Of a stretch of 64,000 nucleotides of DNA, positions 24,906-32,609 are shown one piece after another. The position numbers and the translations under genes were made by a program. The DNA is taken from contig NZ_ARYM01000012.1 in NCBI RefSeq assembly GCF_000685315.1, forward strand, positions 1 through 64,000, in the 5' to 3' direction. Numbering within the stretch: position 1 is the first letter of the stretch; each line of letters begins with the position of its first letter. The stretch comes from Hyphomonas polymorpha PS728. GTDB lineage: Bacteria; Pseudomonadota; Alphaproteobacteria; Caulobacterales; Hyphomonadaceae. The notes under the pieces are model-generated. The model searched no databases and was not told where the DNA came from. It worked only from the letters and a program-made list of their open reading frames with translations.

Positions 24906-26296
24906 CAGGCAACGCCTCCAGCTACAAGAATGTCAGAGGGCGCGCAGATCATGCCTGCAACCGCCGAGGCAGCCACCACGGCTGGGCTGGCCAGATGCGT
25001 GCGCACGCCCGGCCCCTGCCGCCCTTCGAAATTGCGATTGGTGGACGACATCACCCGCGTTCCCGGTGGGAAGGTTTCCCCGCCCGCATAGAAGCACATC
25101 GCGCATCCCGGCGCGCCCCACTCAAATCCCGCCTCGATGAAAATCCGGTCGATGCCCAGCGCTTCAGCCTCCCGGCTCACCGCCTGAGACCCCGGCACGC
25201 ACACCGCGCGCACACCCGGCGCTATTCGCCGGCCTTTGAGAATTTCGGCCGCCGCCTTCAGGTCGCTGAGACGCCCATTGGTGCAGGATCCGATAAACGC
25301 CCCGCCGATTGGCAATCCGTAGACAGATTGCCCAGGCTTCAGCCCCATATAGGAAAGCGCCCGCGTGCTTGCGTCGGCCGGAATGGCCTCCCGCAGCGCC
25401 GTTGTATCTTCCGGGCTGGTGCCCCAGCTCACCTGCGGCTGCACCTTGCCGGCGTCCACCTCCAGCACTTCGTCAAACACTGCGCCGGGGTCCGTGCACA
25501 GCTCTTCCCAATGCGCCAACGCCGCCTCTTCCTGTGCCGCAGACGGCGCGAACACCCGCCCGCGAATATAATCCAGCGTCTTTGCATCCGGCGCGACCAG
25601 CGCCGTGAACGCGGCAAACTCCACCGCCATGTTGCAAAGGGTCAGGCGCCCTTCGATACTCAGATCACGGATCGCATCCCCCGAATATTCGATGGCGCAG
25701 CGTTTGCCGCCATCGGCGCCAAAGCGGGCAATGATGTAAAGCGCCAGGTCCTTCCCCGAAACGCCAGGGGCGAGGTTGCCTGAAACGCGGATATGCATCT
25801 GCCGGGGCTTTGCGGCGCGCAGCGTGCCGGTTGCCATCGCATGTTCGGCATCGCTTGATCCGATGCCCCAGGCCAGCGCGCCCAGCGCGCCGAGGCTGCA
25901 GGTATGGCTGTCGGGGCAAACCAGCGTCAGGCCAGGCAGCGCAATGCCCAGCTCGGGCGCCACCACATGCACGATGCCCTGCGCCGGACTGTCAGTGTCG
26001 ATCAGGTGGATGCCCGCTTTCTGCGCCATCTCGCGTGTTTCAAGAATGAAGGCCTCCCCGCCGGGGCTGCGCGCTTCATTCCGCCCACGGCCATGCCGGA
26101 ACGACACGATATGATCCATGATCGAAAAGACGCGTGCCGGGTCGAGTACCGGATGGCCATTGGCGGCCAGAGATTTCAGCGCGACGCCGCCCGTGCGCTC
26201 ATGCAGCAGCAACCGGTCGATGGCGATCAGGTCTTCCCCATCACCCGCATCGCCCACCCGGTGCAGATCCCACAGCTTGTCGAATAAGGTCGCCAC
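24905..26296 (-). CDS. LeuC-type [4Fe-4S] hydro-lyase large subunit
   Basis: A 463-residue aconitase-family large subunit that, with the following gene, moves or removes water on a substituted malate. The [4Fe-4S] ligands are C338 (GSCTNGR) and C398/C401 (GCAMC). VCPDSHTCSLGALGALAWGIGSSDAEH and SSTNRNFEGRQG complete the family pattern. Length equals that of biosynthetic LeuC. Transcription starts behind the operator at 26312, whose edge is only 15 nt from the ATG. I cannot exclude that this is the cell's only LeuC, but the operator argues for a paralogue in a catabolic role. Confidence 0.9.
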   Translation of the reverse strand: MATLFDKLWDLHRVGDAGDGEDLIAIDRLLLHERTGGVALKSLAANGHPVLDPARVFSIMDHIVSFRHGRGRNEARSPGGEAFILETREMAQKAGIHLIDTDSPAQGIVHVVAPELGIALPGLTLVCPDSHTCSLGALGALAWGIGSSDAEHAMATGTLRAAKPRQMHIRVSGNLAPGVSGKDLALYIIARFGADGGKRCAIEYSGDAIRDLSIEGRLTLCNMAVEFAAFTALVAPDAKTLDYIRGRVFAPSAAQEEAALAHWEELCTDPGAVFDEVLEVDAGKVQPQVSWGTSPEDTTALREAIPADASTRALSYMGLKPGQSVYGLPIGGAFIGSCTNGRLSDLKAAAEILKGRRIAPGVRAVCVPGSQAVSREAEALGIDRIFIEAGFEWGAPGCAMCFYAGGETFPPGTRVMSSTNRNFEGRQGPGVRTHLASPAVVAASAVAGMICAPSDILVAGGVA

Positions 26297-26311
26297 AAAA
26301 TCCTCAAAACC

Positions 26312-26327
26312 AATAGATATATCTTTT
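26312..26327. promoter_or_regulatory. GATATATC operator, site 8 of 8
   Basis: AATAGATATATCTTTT, 15 nt before the LeuC-type start. It is the rightmost clear site. The next gene to the right, a PilZ gene, begins 184 nt further and is probably outside the regulon. Confidence 0.8.
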
Positions 26328-26510
26328 GAGATAATGCGGCAAATGCAATCTGGCGAGCGCTATTGTCAAAGCCGATTGTCGCGGCCCGAAATTGCCGGAA
26401 ACCGGTCAATTTCTCCAACGCCCCTGCGGCAGTAGGCGGGGTTTCCATCTGCCTCGAATTGAGACATTTTGAAGTCGACTCGCTTTTTCTGAGGAGGTCA
26501 GATCGCGCTC

Positions 26511-26849
26511 GTGGTGTTCGGCAAAAAACCTGGTACGCCGATCTCGGCGGAGCGCCTGTCGGCCGCTCTGCGAACCAACGCGCCTGCCGATCAGGCCAAA
26601 TTCATCCGGCGCGCCCCAAGGGCTGACCGCCAGTCCACTTGGGCGCCCTGCGTTCTGGTGTGGGAGCCGAAAGGCCGCGAAGAAGGTGTCTGCATAGACA
26701 TCTCAGAGACCGGCGCGCGCATCCGGTTCCGCAACAAGGTCATGATCCCGGGCAAGTTCTTCTTCGTCTCGGCCAAACTCGGCATCAACACCCCCGCCGA
26801 ATTCATCCGCCAGGACGGCCACGACATCGCCATCCGCTTCACGAGCTGA
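26511..26849 (+). CDS. PilZ domain protein
   Basis: A 112-residue single PilZ domain, a cyclic-di-GMP receptor fold. The binding signature is read as the arginine-rich RRAPRADR at about residues 33-40, followed by CIDISETGARIRF for the DxSxxG part. The start is uncertain: GTG at 26511 lies 13 nt after AGGAGG (26492-26497), rather far. A second such protein is at 57689. PilZ-only proteins couple c-di-GMP to motility, adhesion or envelope processes; no partner is adjacent. Confidence 0.8.
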   Translation: MVFGKKPGTPISAERLSAALRTNAPADQAKFIRRAPRADRQSTWAPCVLVWEPKGREEGVCIDISETGARIRFRNKVMIPGKFFFVSAKLGINTPAEFIRQDGHDIAIRFTS

Positions 26850-26931
26850 GCGTTCCCCATCGGCACAAACGCCATGACAGCGCCGCCGCAAGGCACGCTG
26901 TTTCAATAACAATGTCTGGCTGTTTTCTGTC

Positions 26932-27006
26932 TGGAGCGGGCGAAGAGATTCGAACTCTCGACCCCAACCTTGGCAAGGTTGTGCTCTACCCCTGAGCTAC
27001 GCCCGC
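26932..27006 (-). tRNA. tRNA-Gly (anticodon GCC)
   Basis: A 75-nt tRNA including an encoded CCA at 26932-26934. The acceptor arm pairs GCGGGCG with CGCCCGC, and the anticodon stem CAACC/GGTTG closes the loop TTGCCAA, giving anticodon GCC (complement at 26972-26974). The T arm reads GAGAG-TTCGAAT-CTC. It lies in the 360-base gap between the PilZ and HxlR genes; nothing else in that gap is coding. Short plus-strand frames across it are shadows of the tRNA. Confidence 0.98.
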
Positions 27007-27178
27007 ATCCGACAGATATGTCCGCCTTGTCAGCGGAGCGGACGGAATATGCGGGAAGCGGCGGCTTTGCAAGAGCCAAATGAACCGCAATCTGCACAAA
27101 CTGTGAGATAAAGCGGCGCGCGCAAAAGTGTATGCGGTTTTGCGCCAAAGCGCGGCGACACTCAAAAGGGAGCGCAAG

Positions 27179-27201
27179 CGCCTTGATCGCAGATCAAGGC
27201 G
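27179..27201 (-). terminator. probable terminator of the HxlR gene
   Basis: CGCCTTGATC pairs perfectly with GATCAAGGCG around a 3-base loop, 8 nt beyond the HxlR stop. On the minus strand the hairpin is followed, after about ten bases, by TTTT, so it is weaker than a classical terminator. Confidence 0.5.
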
Positions 27202-27208
27202 CGCAGCG

Positions 27209-27673
27209 CTAACCGCGCAGCACTGCCCGGATCTGATCGGGACGCACCTCGCGCCCCTCTGCGTCCACGAAGGCGGCCCGGATGGCGCTTTTCGATCCGG
27301 CCTTGGTGAAGCTGATCGGCGGCGCCTCGCCCTGGCCCAGCCACACATCGCCCCACTGCGTCAGCCCGATCAGGATCGGGCGCAGGGAGATGCCCATCGC
27401 CGAAAGTACATATTCCGGCCGCGCCCGCTTGCCGGGCACCTTGTAGGCCCGCTTGGTCAGCAGCCCGGCATCTACCAATGTCTTCAGCCGGCCCGACAAC
27501 ACCGTACGCGGGCATTTCAGCTCGGACTGGAAATCGTCAAACCGGCGCACGCCATACAGCGCCGCCCGCAGAATCAGCATCGTCCAGCGGTCCCCGATCA
27601 GCTCGATGGCGCGCGCCAGATTGCAGTTTTCCGGCGGAATGGGGGAGCGGCGGGCAAGCGGTATCTGACTCAT
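27209..27673 (-). CDS. HxlR family transcriptional regulator
   Basis: A 154-residue winged-helix regulator of the HxlR group. The signature is NCNLARAIELIGDRWTMLIL at residues 16-35, with the conserved cysteine that in some members senses electrophiles or redox state. It continues with GVRRFDDFQSEL, LSGRLKTLVDAGLL and the wing KRAYKVPGKRARPEYVLS. A C-terminal extension of about 45 residues exceeds the minimal domain. It is a single gene between the tRNA and a divergent lipoprotein gene 138 nt away, which it may control. Confidence 0.93.
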   Translation of the reverse strand: MSQIPLARRSPIPPENCNLARAIELIGDRWTMLILRAALYGVRRFDDFQSELKCPRTVLSGRLKTLVDAGLLTKRAYKVPGKRARPEYVLSAMGISLRPILIGLTQWGDVWLGQGEAPPISFTKAGSKSAIRAAFVDAEGREVRPDQIRAVLRG

Positions 27674-27811
27674 GCCGTTGAACCTGAAAGGGTTCGCTTT
27701 TTAAATCCAGAGGGGGCCGCACACCTTTTCACGAAATGGTCAGACCTTTGTCATCCGGTGGTCGGCATTCGCCGCGATAGCCGCCCGTGAAGCACGCCTC
27801 AGGAGCCCCCC

Positions 27812-28957
27812 ATGCGTTTCCGCGCCCCACTGACCGCCCTGATGGCCGCCAGCTTCCTGGTCACCTGCGCAGGGCCGGAAGAAGTGGTCGTAAATGGCGC
27901 CCCGGTGATCGCCGATGTCCGCCAGAGTCCGGATGTGTCCGAAAATGTCCAGGCCGTGTCACCCGATGCCACCGGCCGTGACGGTCTCTGGCGCGCTGCG
28001 GACCATGCCGCCGCCCTGATCGCCTCCTCCTGCCCGCCCGGCACCCCGCGTCAGGAGCCCCTCCCCATAGACCTGTCGGTCACACCGGTTTCCCTGGGCG
28101 ACGCCGCCCAGATCGCCCGCCGCATTCCGGAAACCGTAACCGTTTCAGGGGCCTGGGAACTCACTTCGTCCAACTCCAATGTCGGTGGCCTCTCCGGTCT
28201 CGCCCTGCTGCCAGCCCCTGAAGGCGGCGGCCTGCTGAGCGTAACCGATGCGGGCGCCTTCGTCTGGATCGGCCTCGAGAAGGGCGCGCCCTCAGGCGCA
28301 AAAATCTCGTATATGCAAGGTAGTGACGGGATGATGCTGACCGGCAAGACAGAAGGCGACGCCGAAGGCCTCGTCTGGTCGGAAGGCCTCGCTTTGGTCA
28401 GCTTTGAGCGCAGCTTCCGGATCGAAGCCTTTGCGCTCGGCGTCTGCGGGTCGGCCGCCCGCGCAGCCCGCGTTGCCAATCTTCCGGGCCAGCACAACAA
28501 TCGGAATGTCGATGAGAATCAGGGCCCTGAGGCAATCTTCCTGGAGGCCGATGGGGCCCTCGGCTTTGGCTATGAAGGCATGCTCGGCACCTCGCCGCTG
28601 GGCCGCGTGCTCGCCGATGGCACCGCAGAATGGACCGGCAACACCGCCCCCGCCCCCAGCCTGCACGGTCTGGTCGGCCGCGAGATCGTCCCCCTGCCGG
28701 ATGGCACCGCCCGCACCCTGGAAATGTATCGCGCCTGGGATCCCCTTCAGGGCAACCGCATCCGCCTGACATGGGGACCAGGCGAGGCTGAAACCCTCAC
28801 ACTCAGCCGCCCGCTTCTGGTAGACAATTTCGAGGGTATCGCCGCTGAGGCCCTGTCAGATCGGCTGATCCGCGTCTGGATCGTGTCGGACAACAATTTT
28901 TCGGCCAAGCAGAAAACCCTGCTGTATGCCTTCGACATCAAAATCTCACAGAACTGA
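27812..28957 (+). CDS. phytase-like (esterase-like activity of phytase) lipoprotein
   Basis: A 381-residue exported lipoprotein (signal ending FLVTC, Cys19) whose body matches the phytase-like beta-propeller family. Seen are VGGLSGLALLP, LLSVTDAGAFVWI, DAEGLVWSEGLALVSFER, the central GQHNNRNVDENQGPEAIFLE and the closing LVDNFEGIAAE with WIVSDNNFSAKQKTLLYAFD. The family name comes from alkaline phytases, but most members are untested and may act on phosphate esters outside the cell. AGGAG is 7 nt before the ATG. Expression might be controlled by the divergent HxlR gene. Confidence 0.85.
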   Translation: MRFRAPLTALMAASFLVTCAGPEEVVVNGAPVIADVRQSPDVSENVQAVSPDATGRDGLWRAADHAAALIASSCPPGTPRQEPLPIDLSVTPVSLGDAAQIARRIPETVTVSGAWELTSSNSNVGGLSGLALLPAPEGGGLLSVTDAGAFVWIGLEKGAPSGAKISYMQGSDGMMLTGKTEGDAEGLVWSEGLALVSFERSFRIEAFALGVCGSAARAARVANLPGQHNNRNVDENQGPEAIFLEADGALGFGYEGMLGTSPLGRVLADGTAEWTGNTAPAPSLHGLVGREIVPLPDGTARTLEMYRAWDPLQGNRIRLTWGPGEAETLTLSRPLLVDNFEGIAAEALSDRLIRVWIVSDNNFSAKQKTLLYAFDIKISQN

Positions 28958-29004
28958 GCGCCACGCGCCGCTTTCCAAACCGGGGCAGAGCCACTAGATT
29001 TACC

Positions 29005-29172
29005 AGGCACAAGGGCTGCTGCGCCCGCGTGGGACTGATCTCCGGCGACCTTACTTACCGTCAGGGGGCTGGCACTCTGGCTGGGGCCGTGGCCCTGGCT
29101 CATCCGGCGCCCACCTAGTCTCTAGGTCGACGGGAGTGAAATGTGCCCGGCGGCGACGTGGTTCTTGTGCGC
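29005..29172 (+). ncRNA. ssrS: 6S RNA
   Basis: No protein is encoded between 28957 and 29217, but the stretch can fold into one long interrupted hairpin. The closing stem is GCACAAG (29007-29013) with CTTGTGC (29164-29170). Further GC-rich pairing (CTGCTGCGCC with GGCGGCG) leads to a bulged middle and a terminal GC-rich arm near 29066-29100. The length of about 165 nt and the position directly upstream of the 5-formyltetrahydrofolate cyclo-ligase gene are the conserved setting of 6S RNA. 6S RNA sequesters sigma-70 RNA polymerase in stationary phase. A possible -10 (TAGATT) precedes it. The ends are approximate. Confidence 0.78.
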
Positions 29173-29216
29173 TATTGCCCTTTCTGCTGCGCCCATCGAG
29201 CACTAGGAGGGCTTTC

Positions 29217-29840
29217 ATGAGTATTGAAGCCGACAAGACCGCCCTGCGCCACCGGATGCGCACCATCCGCGCCGAAGCCGCTGCGCGCGATCCGGACGCC
29301 GCCGAAAAGCTCGCCGATATTTTTCCAATGAAATTGCTGGAGCGGTATGGCCCCGTCGTTTCGGGCTATGTCGCGATCAATGAAGAACTCGATCCCTTCC
29401 CGCTGATGGAAAGGCTCGCCCGCGCCGGCGCGGAGCTGTGCCTGCCCCGCATGGAGGAAACCGGCATCAGCTGGCGGCTTTGGTCGCCGGGTGAGCCGCT
29501 GGACCGGCGCCCTTTCGGCCTGTCGGAGCCCCCGGCGGATGCACCGGAAGTCACCCCAACCCTCGTTCTGACGCCCTTGCTGGCCTATGACACGATGGGA
29601 AACCGCCTCGGCTATGGCCGGGGCCATTATGATGGGGCCCTGGAAAAGCTGCGCGCCAAAGGCCGGGCCTTTGCCTGCGCGGTCGCCTATGCGGCCCAGC
29701 AGATCGACAAGGTGCCCGCCGAGCCGCATGACCAGCCCCTCGACTGGGCCATCACGCCGATTGGATCGGTTCCGCTGTTCATGATGCGAAACCGCAGCGC
29801 CCTGACAGCCCCCGCCAATGGCGGCGAAGACGCCTCCTGA
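29217..29840 (+). CDS. fau: 5-formyltetrahydrofolate cyclo-ligase
   Basis: A 207-residue ATP-dependent enzyme that converts 5-formyl-THF to 5,10-methenyl-THF in the cytoplasm. The family signature LAYDTMGNRLGYGRGHYD lies at about residues 122-139, and the N-terminal KTALRHRMRTIR helix is typical. AGGAGG is 6 nt before the ATG at 29217; a longer frame from 29136 begins inside the 6S RNA and is rejected. Synteny with 6S RNA, as in enterobacterial ssrS-ygfA, supports both calls and suggests that the two come from one transcript. Confidence 0.95.
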   Translation: MSIEADKTALRHRMRTIRAEAAARDPDAAEKLADIFPMKLLERYGPVVSGYVAINEELDPFPLMERLARAGAELCLPRMEETGISWRLWSPGEPLDRRPFGLSEPPADAPEVTPTLVLTPLLAYDTMGNRLGYGRGHYDGALEKLRAKGRAFACAVAYAAQQIDKVPAEPHDQPLDWAITPIGSVPLFMMRNRSALTAPANGGEDAS

Positions 29841-29928
29841 TACTCCCGGATGGGGCGAAGGGGTTTTGCTTAACAAATAGTTGGCGCATAACTTGCTCTT
29901 CACGAAGGATTAACCTTCGGAGGCAGTC

Positions 29929-30936
29929 ATGGCCCACATCGGCAACACTCAGTCCGCAATCTGGACCCGGTTTTCCAGAAGCATCGATCTGGCTGTTGTG
30001 GCTTGCCTGGCGATTGTTGCGGCCACCGGCGCGATTGCGCTGTCGCCCCCGGCGCCTGTCGCAGAAAAGACTGTAATTGTTGCTGAAATCTCGGCACCGC
30101 CTGCCCCGAAAGCCCCTTCCGTCCGCCAGCGTGCCCCGCAGCTTCAGCCTCAATTCTTCCCTTGGAAGGCCCCGGAAACCTACACGCCGGTGCTGCCCGA
30201 AGCGCCCAAACCCGCGATCCCGAACCGCCAGCAGGAGGCTTTCCTGACCCGCATGCGCGGCCAGACACCTTTCCGGGCCTCCACCCATGATAACCTTGCG
30301 ACCCATTATGGTGGCAACTGGCGCGAGGATAACGTCAGCGAGACGTCCAGCGGCACGCTGCTCTCGATCCACCGCGTAAAGGGCGAGAGCATGCCCTACA
30401 CGATCGCCGAGCTGCAGAGCCCCGGAAAATACGGCTATGGCCGCTATGAGGTGATCATGCGCCCGGCCCGCGGCTCAGGCACCGTCTCGGCCTTCTTCAC
30501 CTTCACCGGCGCGCACTTTGGCGATCCCCACGACGAAGTCGACATCGAATTCCTCGGCCAGGACACGACCAAGGTTCACTTCAACTATTTCCGGAAAGGC
30601 AAACGCGGCGCCTTTGAGGGCTTTGACCTGCCCTTCGACGCCGCTGACGCAGATCGCCTCTATGCCTTCGAATGGACCCCGGACCGGATTACCTGGTTCA
30701 TCGAGGGACAGCCCATCTATTCAACCCCGACGGGAGACGCAGGTATCCCCGCAGCCCCCGGCAAGATCATGATGAGCGCCTGGGTGGGCAAGCCCTTTAT
30801 CGAGGGCTGGACCGGAAAGCCGACCTTCACCTCCGGAACCGGCGCCCACTATAGCTGCGTGTCATTTGTGCCGATGGGTGGCACGGGCCCCGGCTGCGGC
30901 GATAACTATACGCCGCCGGTGGTCCTTAGCCCTTGA
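29929..30936 (+). CDS. glycoside hydrolase family 16 protein with N-terminal anchor
   Basis: A 335-residue GH16 beta-glucanase/transglycosylase-type protein. The catalytic motif reads DEVDIEF, giving nucleophile E203, helper D205 and acid/base E207, all kept. An N-terminal hydrophobic segment (LAVVACLAIVAATGAIAL, residues 21-38) followed by a Pro/Ala-rich linker suggests a membrane anchor or uncleaved signal, with the jelly-roll domain from about residue 115 in the periplasm. Substrates in this family include laminarin, agar and mixed-link glucans; this one might trim the cell's own exopolysaccharide. The 3' end overlaps the DUF1476 gene by 11 nt, tail to tail. Confidence 0.9.
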   Translation: MAHIGNTQSAIWTRFSRSIDLAVVACLAIVAATGAIALSPPAPVAEKTVIVAEISAPPAPKAPSVRQRAPQLQPQFFPWKAPETYTPVLPEAPKPAIPNRQQEAFLTRMRGQTPFRASTHDNLATHYGGNWREDNVSETSSGTLLSIHRVKGESMPYTIAELQSPGKYGYGRYEVIMRPARGSGTVSAFFTFTGAHFGDPHDEVDIEFLGQDTTKVHFNYFRKGKRGAFEGFDLPFDAADADRLYAFEWTPDRITWFIEGQPIYSTPTGDAGIPAAPGKIMMSAWVGKPFIEGWTGKPTFTSGTGAHYSCVSFVPMGGTGPGCGDNYTPPVVLSP

Positions 30937-31255
30937 TATCGTTGATGATCTGCTCGCGCGCGACGGGCAGAAGACGGGCCATTTCCTCACGGATTTGGAC
31001 ATCCGTGCGCACAATCCCGGCCTTTTCGAGGTCGCCGCGCACCTTGCGCACGACATCATCATCGCCGGCCTCTTCCAGATCCGCGATCACAACTGATTTG
31101 GCATAAGCCTCAGCGTCGCCGTCCTTCAGGCCCAGAAGTTCAGCGGCCCAGAGGCCCAGCAGCTTGTTGCGGCGGGCGTTGATCTTGAACTGGGTTTCCT
31201 GATCCAAGGCGTAACGGGCCTCCTCTGCGCGTTCACGATCATCGAATGTGCTCAT
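30926..31255 (-). CDS. DUF1476 (zeta-subunit-like) protein
   Basis: A 109-residue DUF1476 protein, the alphaproteobacterial family that includes the zeta inhibitor of the F1-ATPase. MSTFDDRERAEEARYALDQE and RRNKLLGLWAAELLGL are the recognisable N-terminal helices, followed by acidic helices. The ATG at 31255 was chosen because MSTFDDRE is the family start; the upstream 48 codons are not conserved-looking. In Paracoccus the zeta protein blocks ATP hydrolysis; whether this protein does so was not shown in most genera. It is divergent from purC, 182 nt away. Confidence 0.88.
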   Translation of the reverse strand: MSTFDDRERAEEARYALDQETQFKINARRNKLLGLWAAELLGLKDGDAEAYAKSVVIADLEEAGDDDVVRKVRGDLEKAGIVRTDVQIREEMARLLPVAREQIINDIKG

Positions 31256-31437
31256 GGAGGTGGCCCTTTCACATCTGCCGGTGTCTATCGGCGCTGATAT
31301 AGGGTGGATGCTCAGGTGTTCGCAATAATTGTTTCTGTCGCGGGTTTGGCGTAACAGTCCGCGCTTCAGGGGAGCGGGGTGAATGATTCCCGTTGGCAAC
31401 GCTATCCCCGCAGAACGCGCAGGAAAGGCCGGTTGAG

Positions 31438-32217
31438 ATGAACAAGCGCCGCGTCATCTACGAAGGAAAAGCAAAAATCCTCTATGAGGGCCCCGAACCG
31501 GGCACGCTGATCCAGTATTTCAAGGACGACACAACTGCGTTCGACGCGACCAAGAAGGCCGTGCTGGATGGCAAGGGGGTTCTGAACAATCGCATCAGCG
31601 AGTTCGTGATGACCCATCTGACCAGCGTGGGCGTGCCCAACCACTTCATCCGCCGCCTCAACATGCGTGAGCAGCTGGTGCGGAAAGTGGACATCATTCC
31701 GCTGGAAGTGGTCGTGCGCAACATCGCTGCAGGCTCGCTCTCCACGCGCCTCGGCATTCCGGAGGGTCAGTCCCTGCCCCGCCCGCTGGTCGAGTTCTAC
31801 TTCAAGAACGATGCCCTGCACGATCCGATGGTTTCCGAAGAACACATCGCCGCCTTCGGCTGGGCCACAGCCCAGGAATATGACGACATCATCGCCCTCG
31901 CCCTGCGCGTGAACGATTTCATGTCCGGCCTCTTCGCCGGTGCCGGCATCCGCCTTGTCGACTTCAAGATCGAATTCGGCCGCTGGTTCGAAAACGATCA
32001 CGACATGCCGCGCATCCTGCTGGCCGACGAGATCAGCCCGGACAGCTGCCGCCTGTGGGACGCCAAGACCGGCGAGAAGATGGACAAGGACCGTTTCCGC
32101 CGTGATATGGGCGGCGTTACGGAAGCCTATGCCGAAGTCGCACGCCGTCTCGGCATCATCCGGGAATCAGGCGAAGAGACCGACAACGTCATCCACTTCA
32201 CCGGGGGCAGCAAATAA
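31438..32217 (+). CDS. purC: phosphoribosylaminoimidazole-succinocarboxamide synthase
   Basis: A 259-residue SAICAR synthetase, the ATP-dependent purine step joining CAIR and aspartate. Seen are [11 protein letters not shown] at residues 8-18, [33 protein letters not shown] and [15 protein letters not shown], covering the ATP and substrate sites. The ATG at 31438 gives the conserved [17 protein letters not shown] start. The stop overlaps the purS start by one base (TAATG), so the pair is coupled. Confidence 0.97.
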   Translation: MNKRRVIYEGKAKILYEGPEPGTLIQYFKDDTTAFDATKKAVLDGKGVLNNRISEFVMTHLTSVGVPNHFIRRLNMREQLVRKVDIIPLEVVVRNIAAGSLSTRLGIPEGQSLPRPLVEFYFKNDALHDPMVSEEHIAAFGWATAQEYDDIIALALRVNDFMSGLFAGAGIRLVDFKIEFGRWFENDHDMPRILLADEISPDSCRLWDAKTGEKMDKDRFRRDMGGVTEAYAEVARRLGIIRESGEETDNVIHFTGGSK

Positions 32218-32459
32218 TGAAAGCGGTCGTACACGTATCCCTCAAATCCGGCGTGCTGGACCCTCAGGGCAAGGCCGTGGCCGATACCCTGGCCCGGATG
32301 GGCTATAAGGAAGTCGGCGGCGCGCGCGTTGGCAAGGTCATCGAGCTGGACCTGACGGGCCAGACGGACAAGTCGGCGGCCGAGGCCCGCGTCAAGGAAA
32401 TGTGCGAGAAGCTGCTGGCGAACACCGTGATCGAAAGCTACCGCATCGAACTGGTCTGA
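32217..32459 (+). CDS. purS: phosphoribosylformylglycinamidine synthase subunit PurS
   Basis: An 80-residue PurS, the small subunit that bridges PurL and PurQ in the three-part FGAM synthase. [21 protein letters not shown] and KVIELDLTG are typical. In many alphaproteobacteria purQ follows at once; here a strong terminator and a tetR gene follow, so purQ must lie elsewhere. Confidence 0.96.
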   Translation: MKAVVHVSLKSGVLDPQGKAVADTLARMGYKEVGGARVGKVIELDLTGQTDKSAAEARVKEMCEKLLANTVIESYRIELV

Positions 32460-32479
32460 GCCTTGGCGGCAGAACGCTT

Positions 32480-32507
32480 CAGGGGGCCTTCCGGCCCCCT
32501 TTTTTTG
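32480..32507 (+). terminator. rho-independent terminator of purCS
   Basis: GGGGGCC pairs with GGCCCCC around loop TTCC, followed by eight T residues (32500-32507). Confidence 0.95.
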
Positions 32508-32548
32508 TTCCGGCATCCGCGCAAGGCCATTTTGTGAGCGATTGATCA

Positions 32549-32565
32549 CTTGCAATCATTGCAAG
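32549..32565. promoter_or_regulatory. inverted repeat before the tetR gene
   Basis: CTTGCAATCATTGCAAG is a perfect 7-3-7 inverted repeat 44 nt before the TetR-family start. A second one, GTGTAATACAC, follows at 32569-32579. The first is the likely autoregulatory operator. It does not resemble the GATATATC sites. Confidence 0.6.
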
Positions 32566-32609
32566 CCTGTGTAATACACGGGGCACGAAGATCAGAGGAG
32601 CTGTCGCCC

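Noticed and set aside
26915-26999. Plus-strand frame reading GEEIRTLDPNLGKVVLYP
   Set aside because: It is the reverse complement of tRNA-Gly(GCC) and a common false gene.
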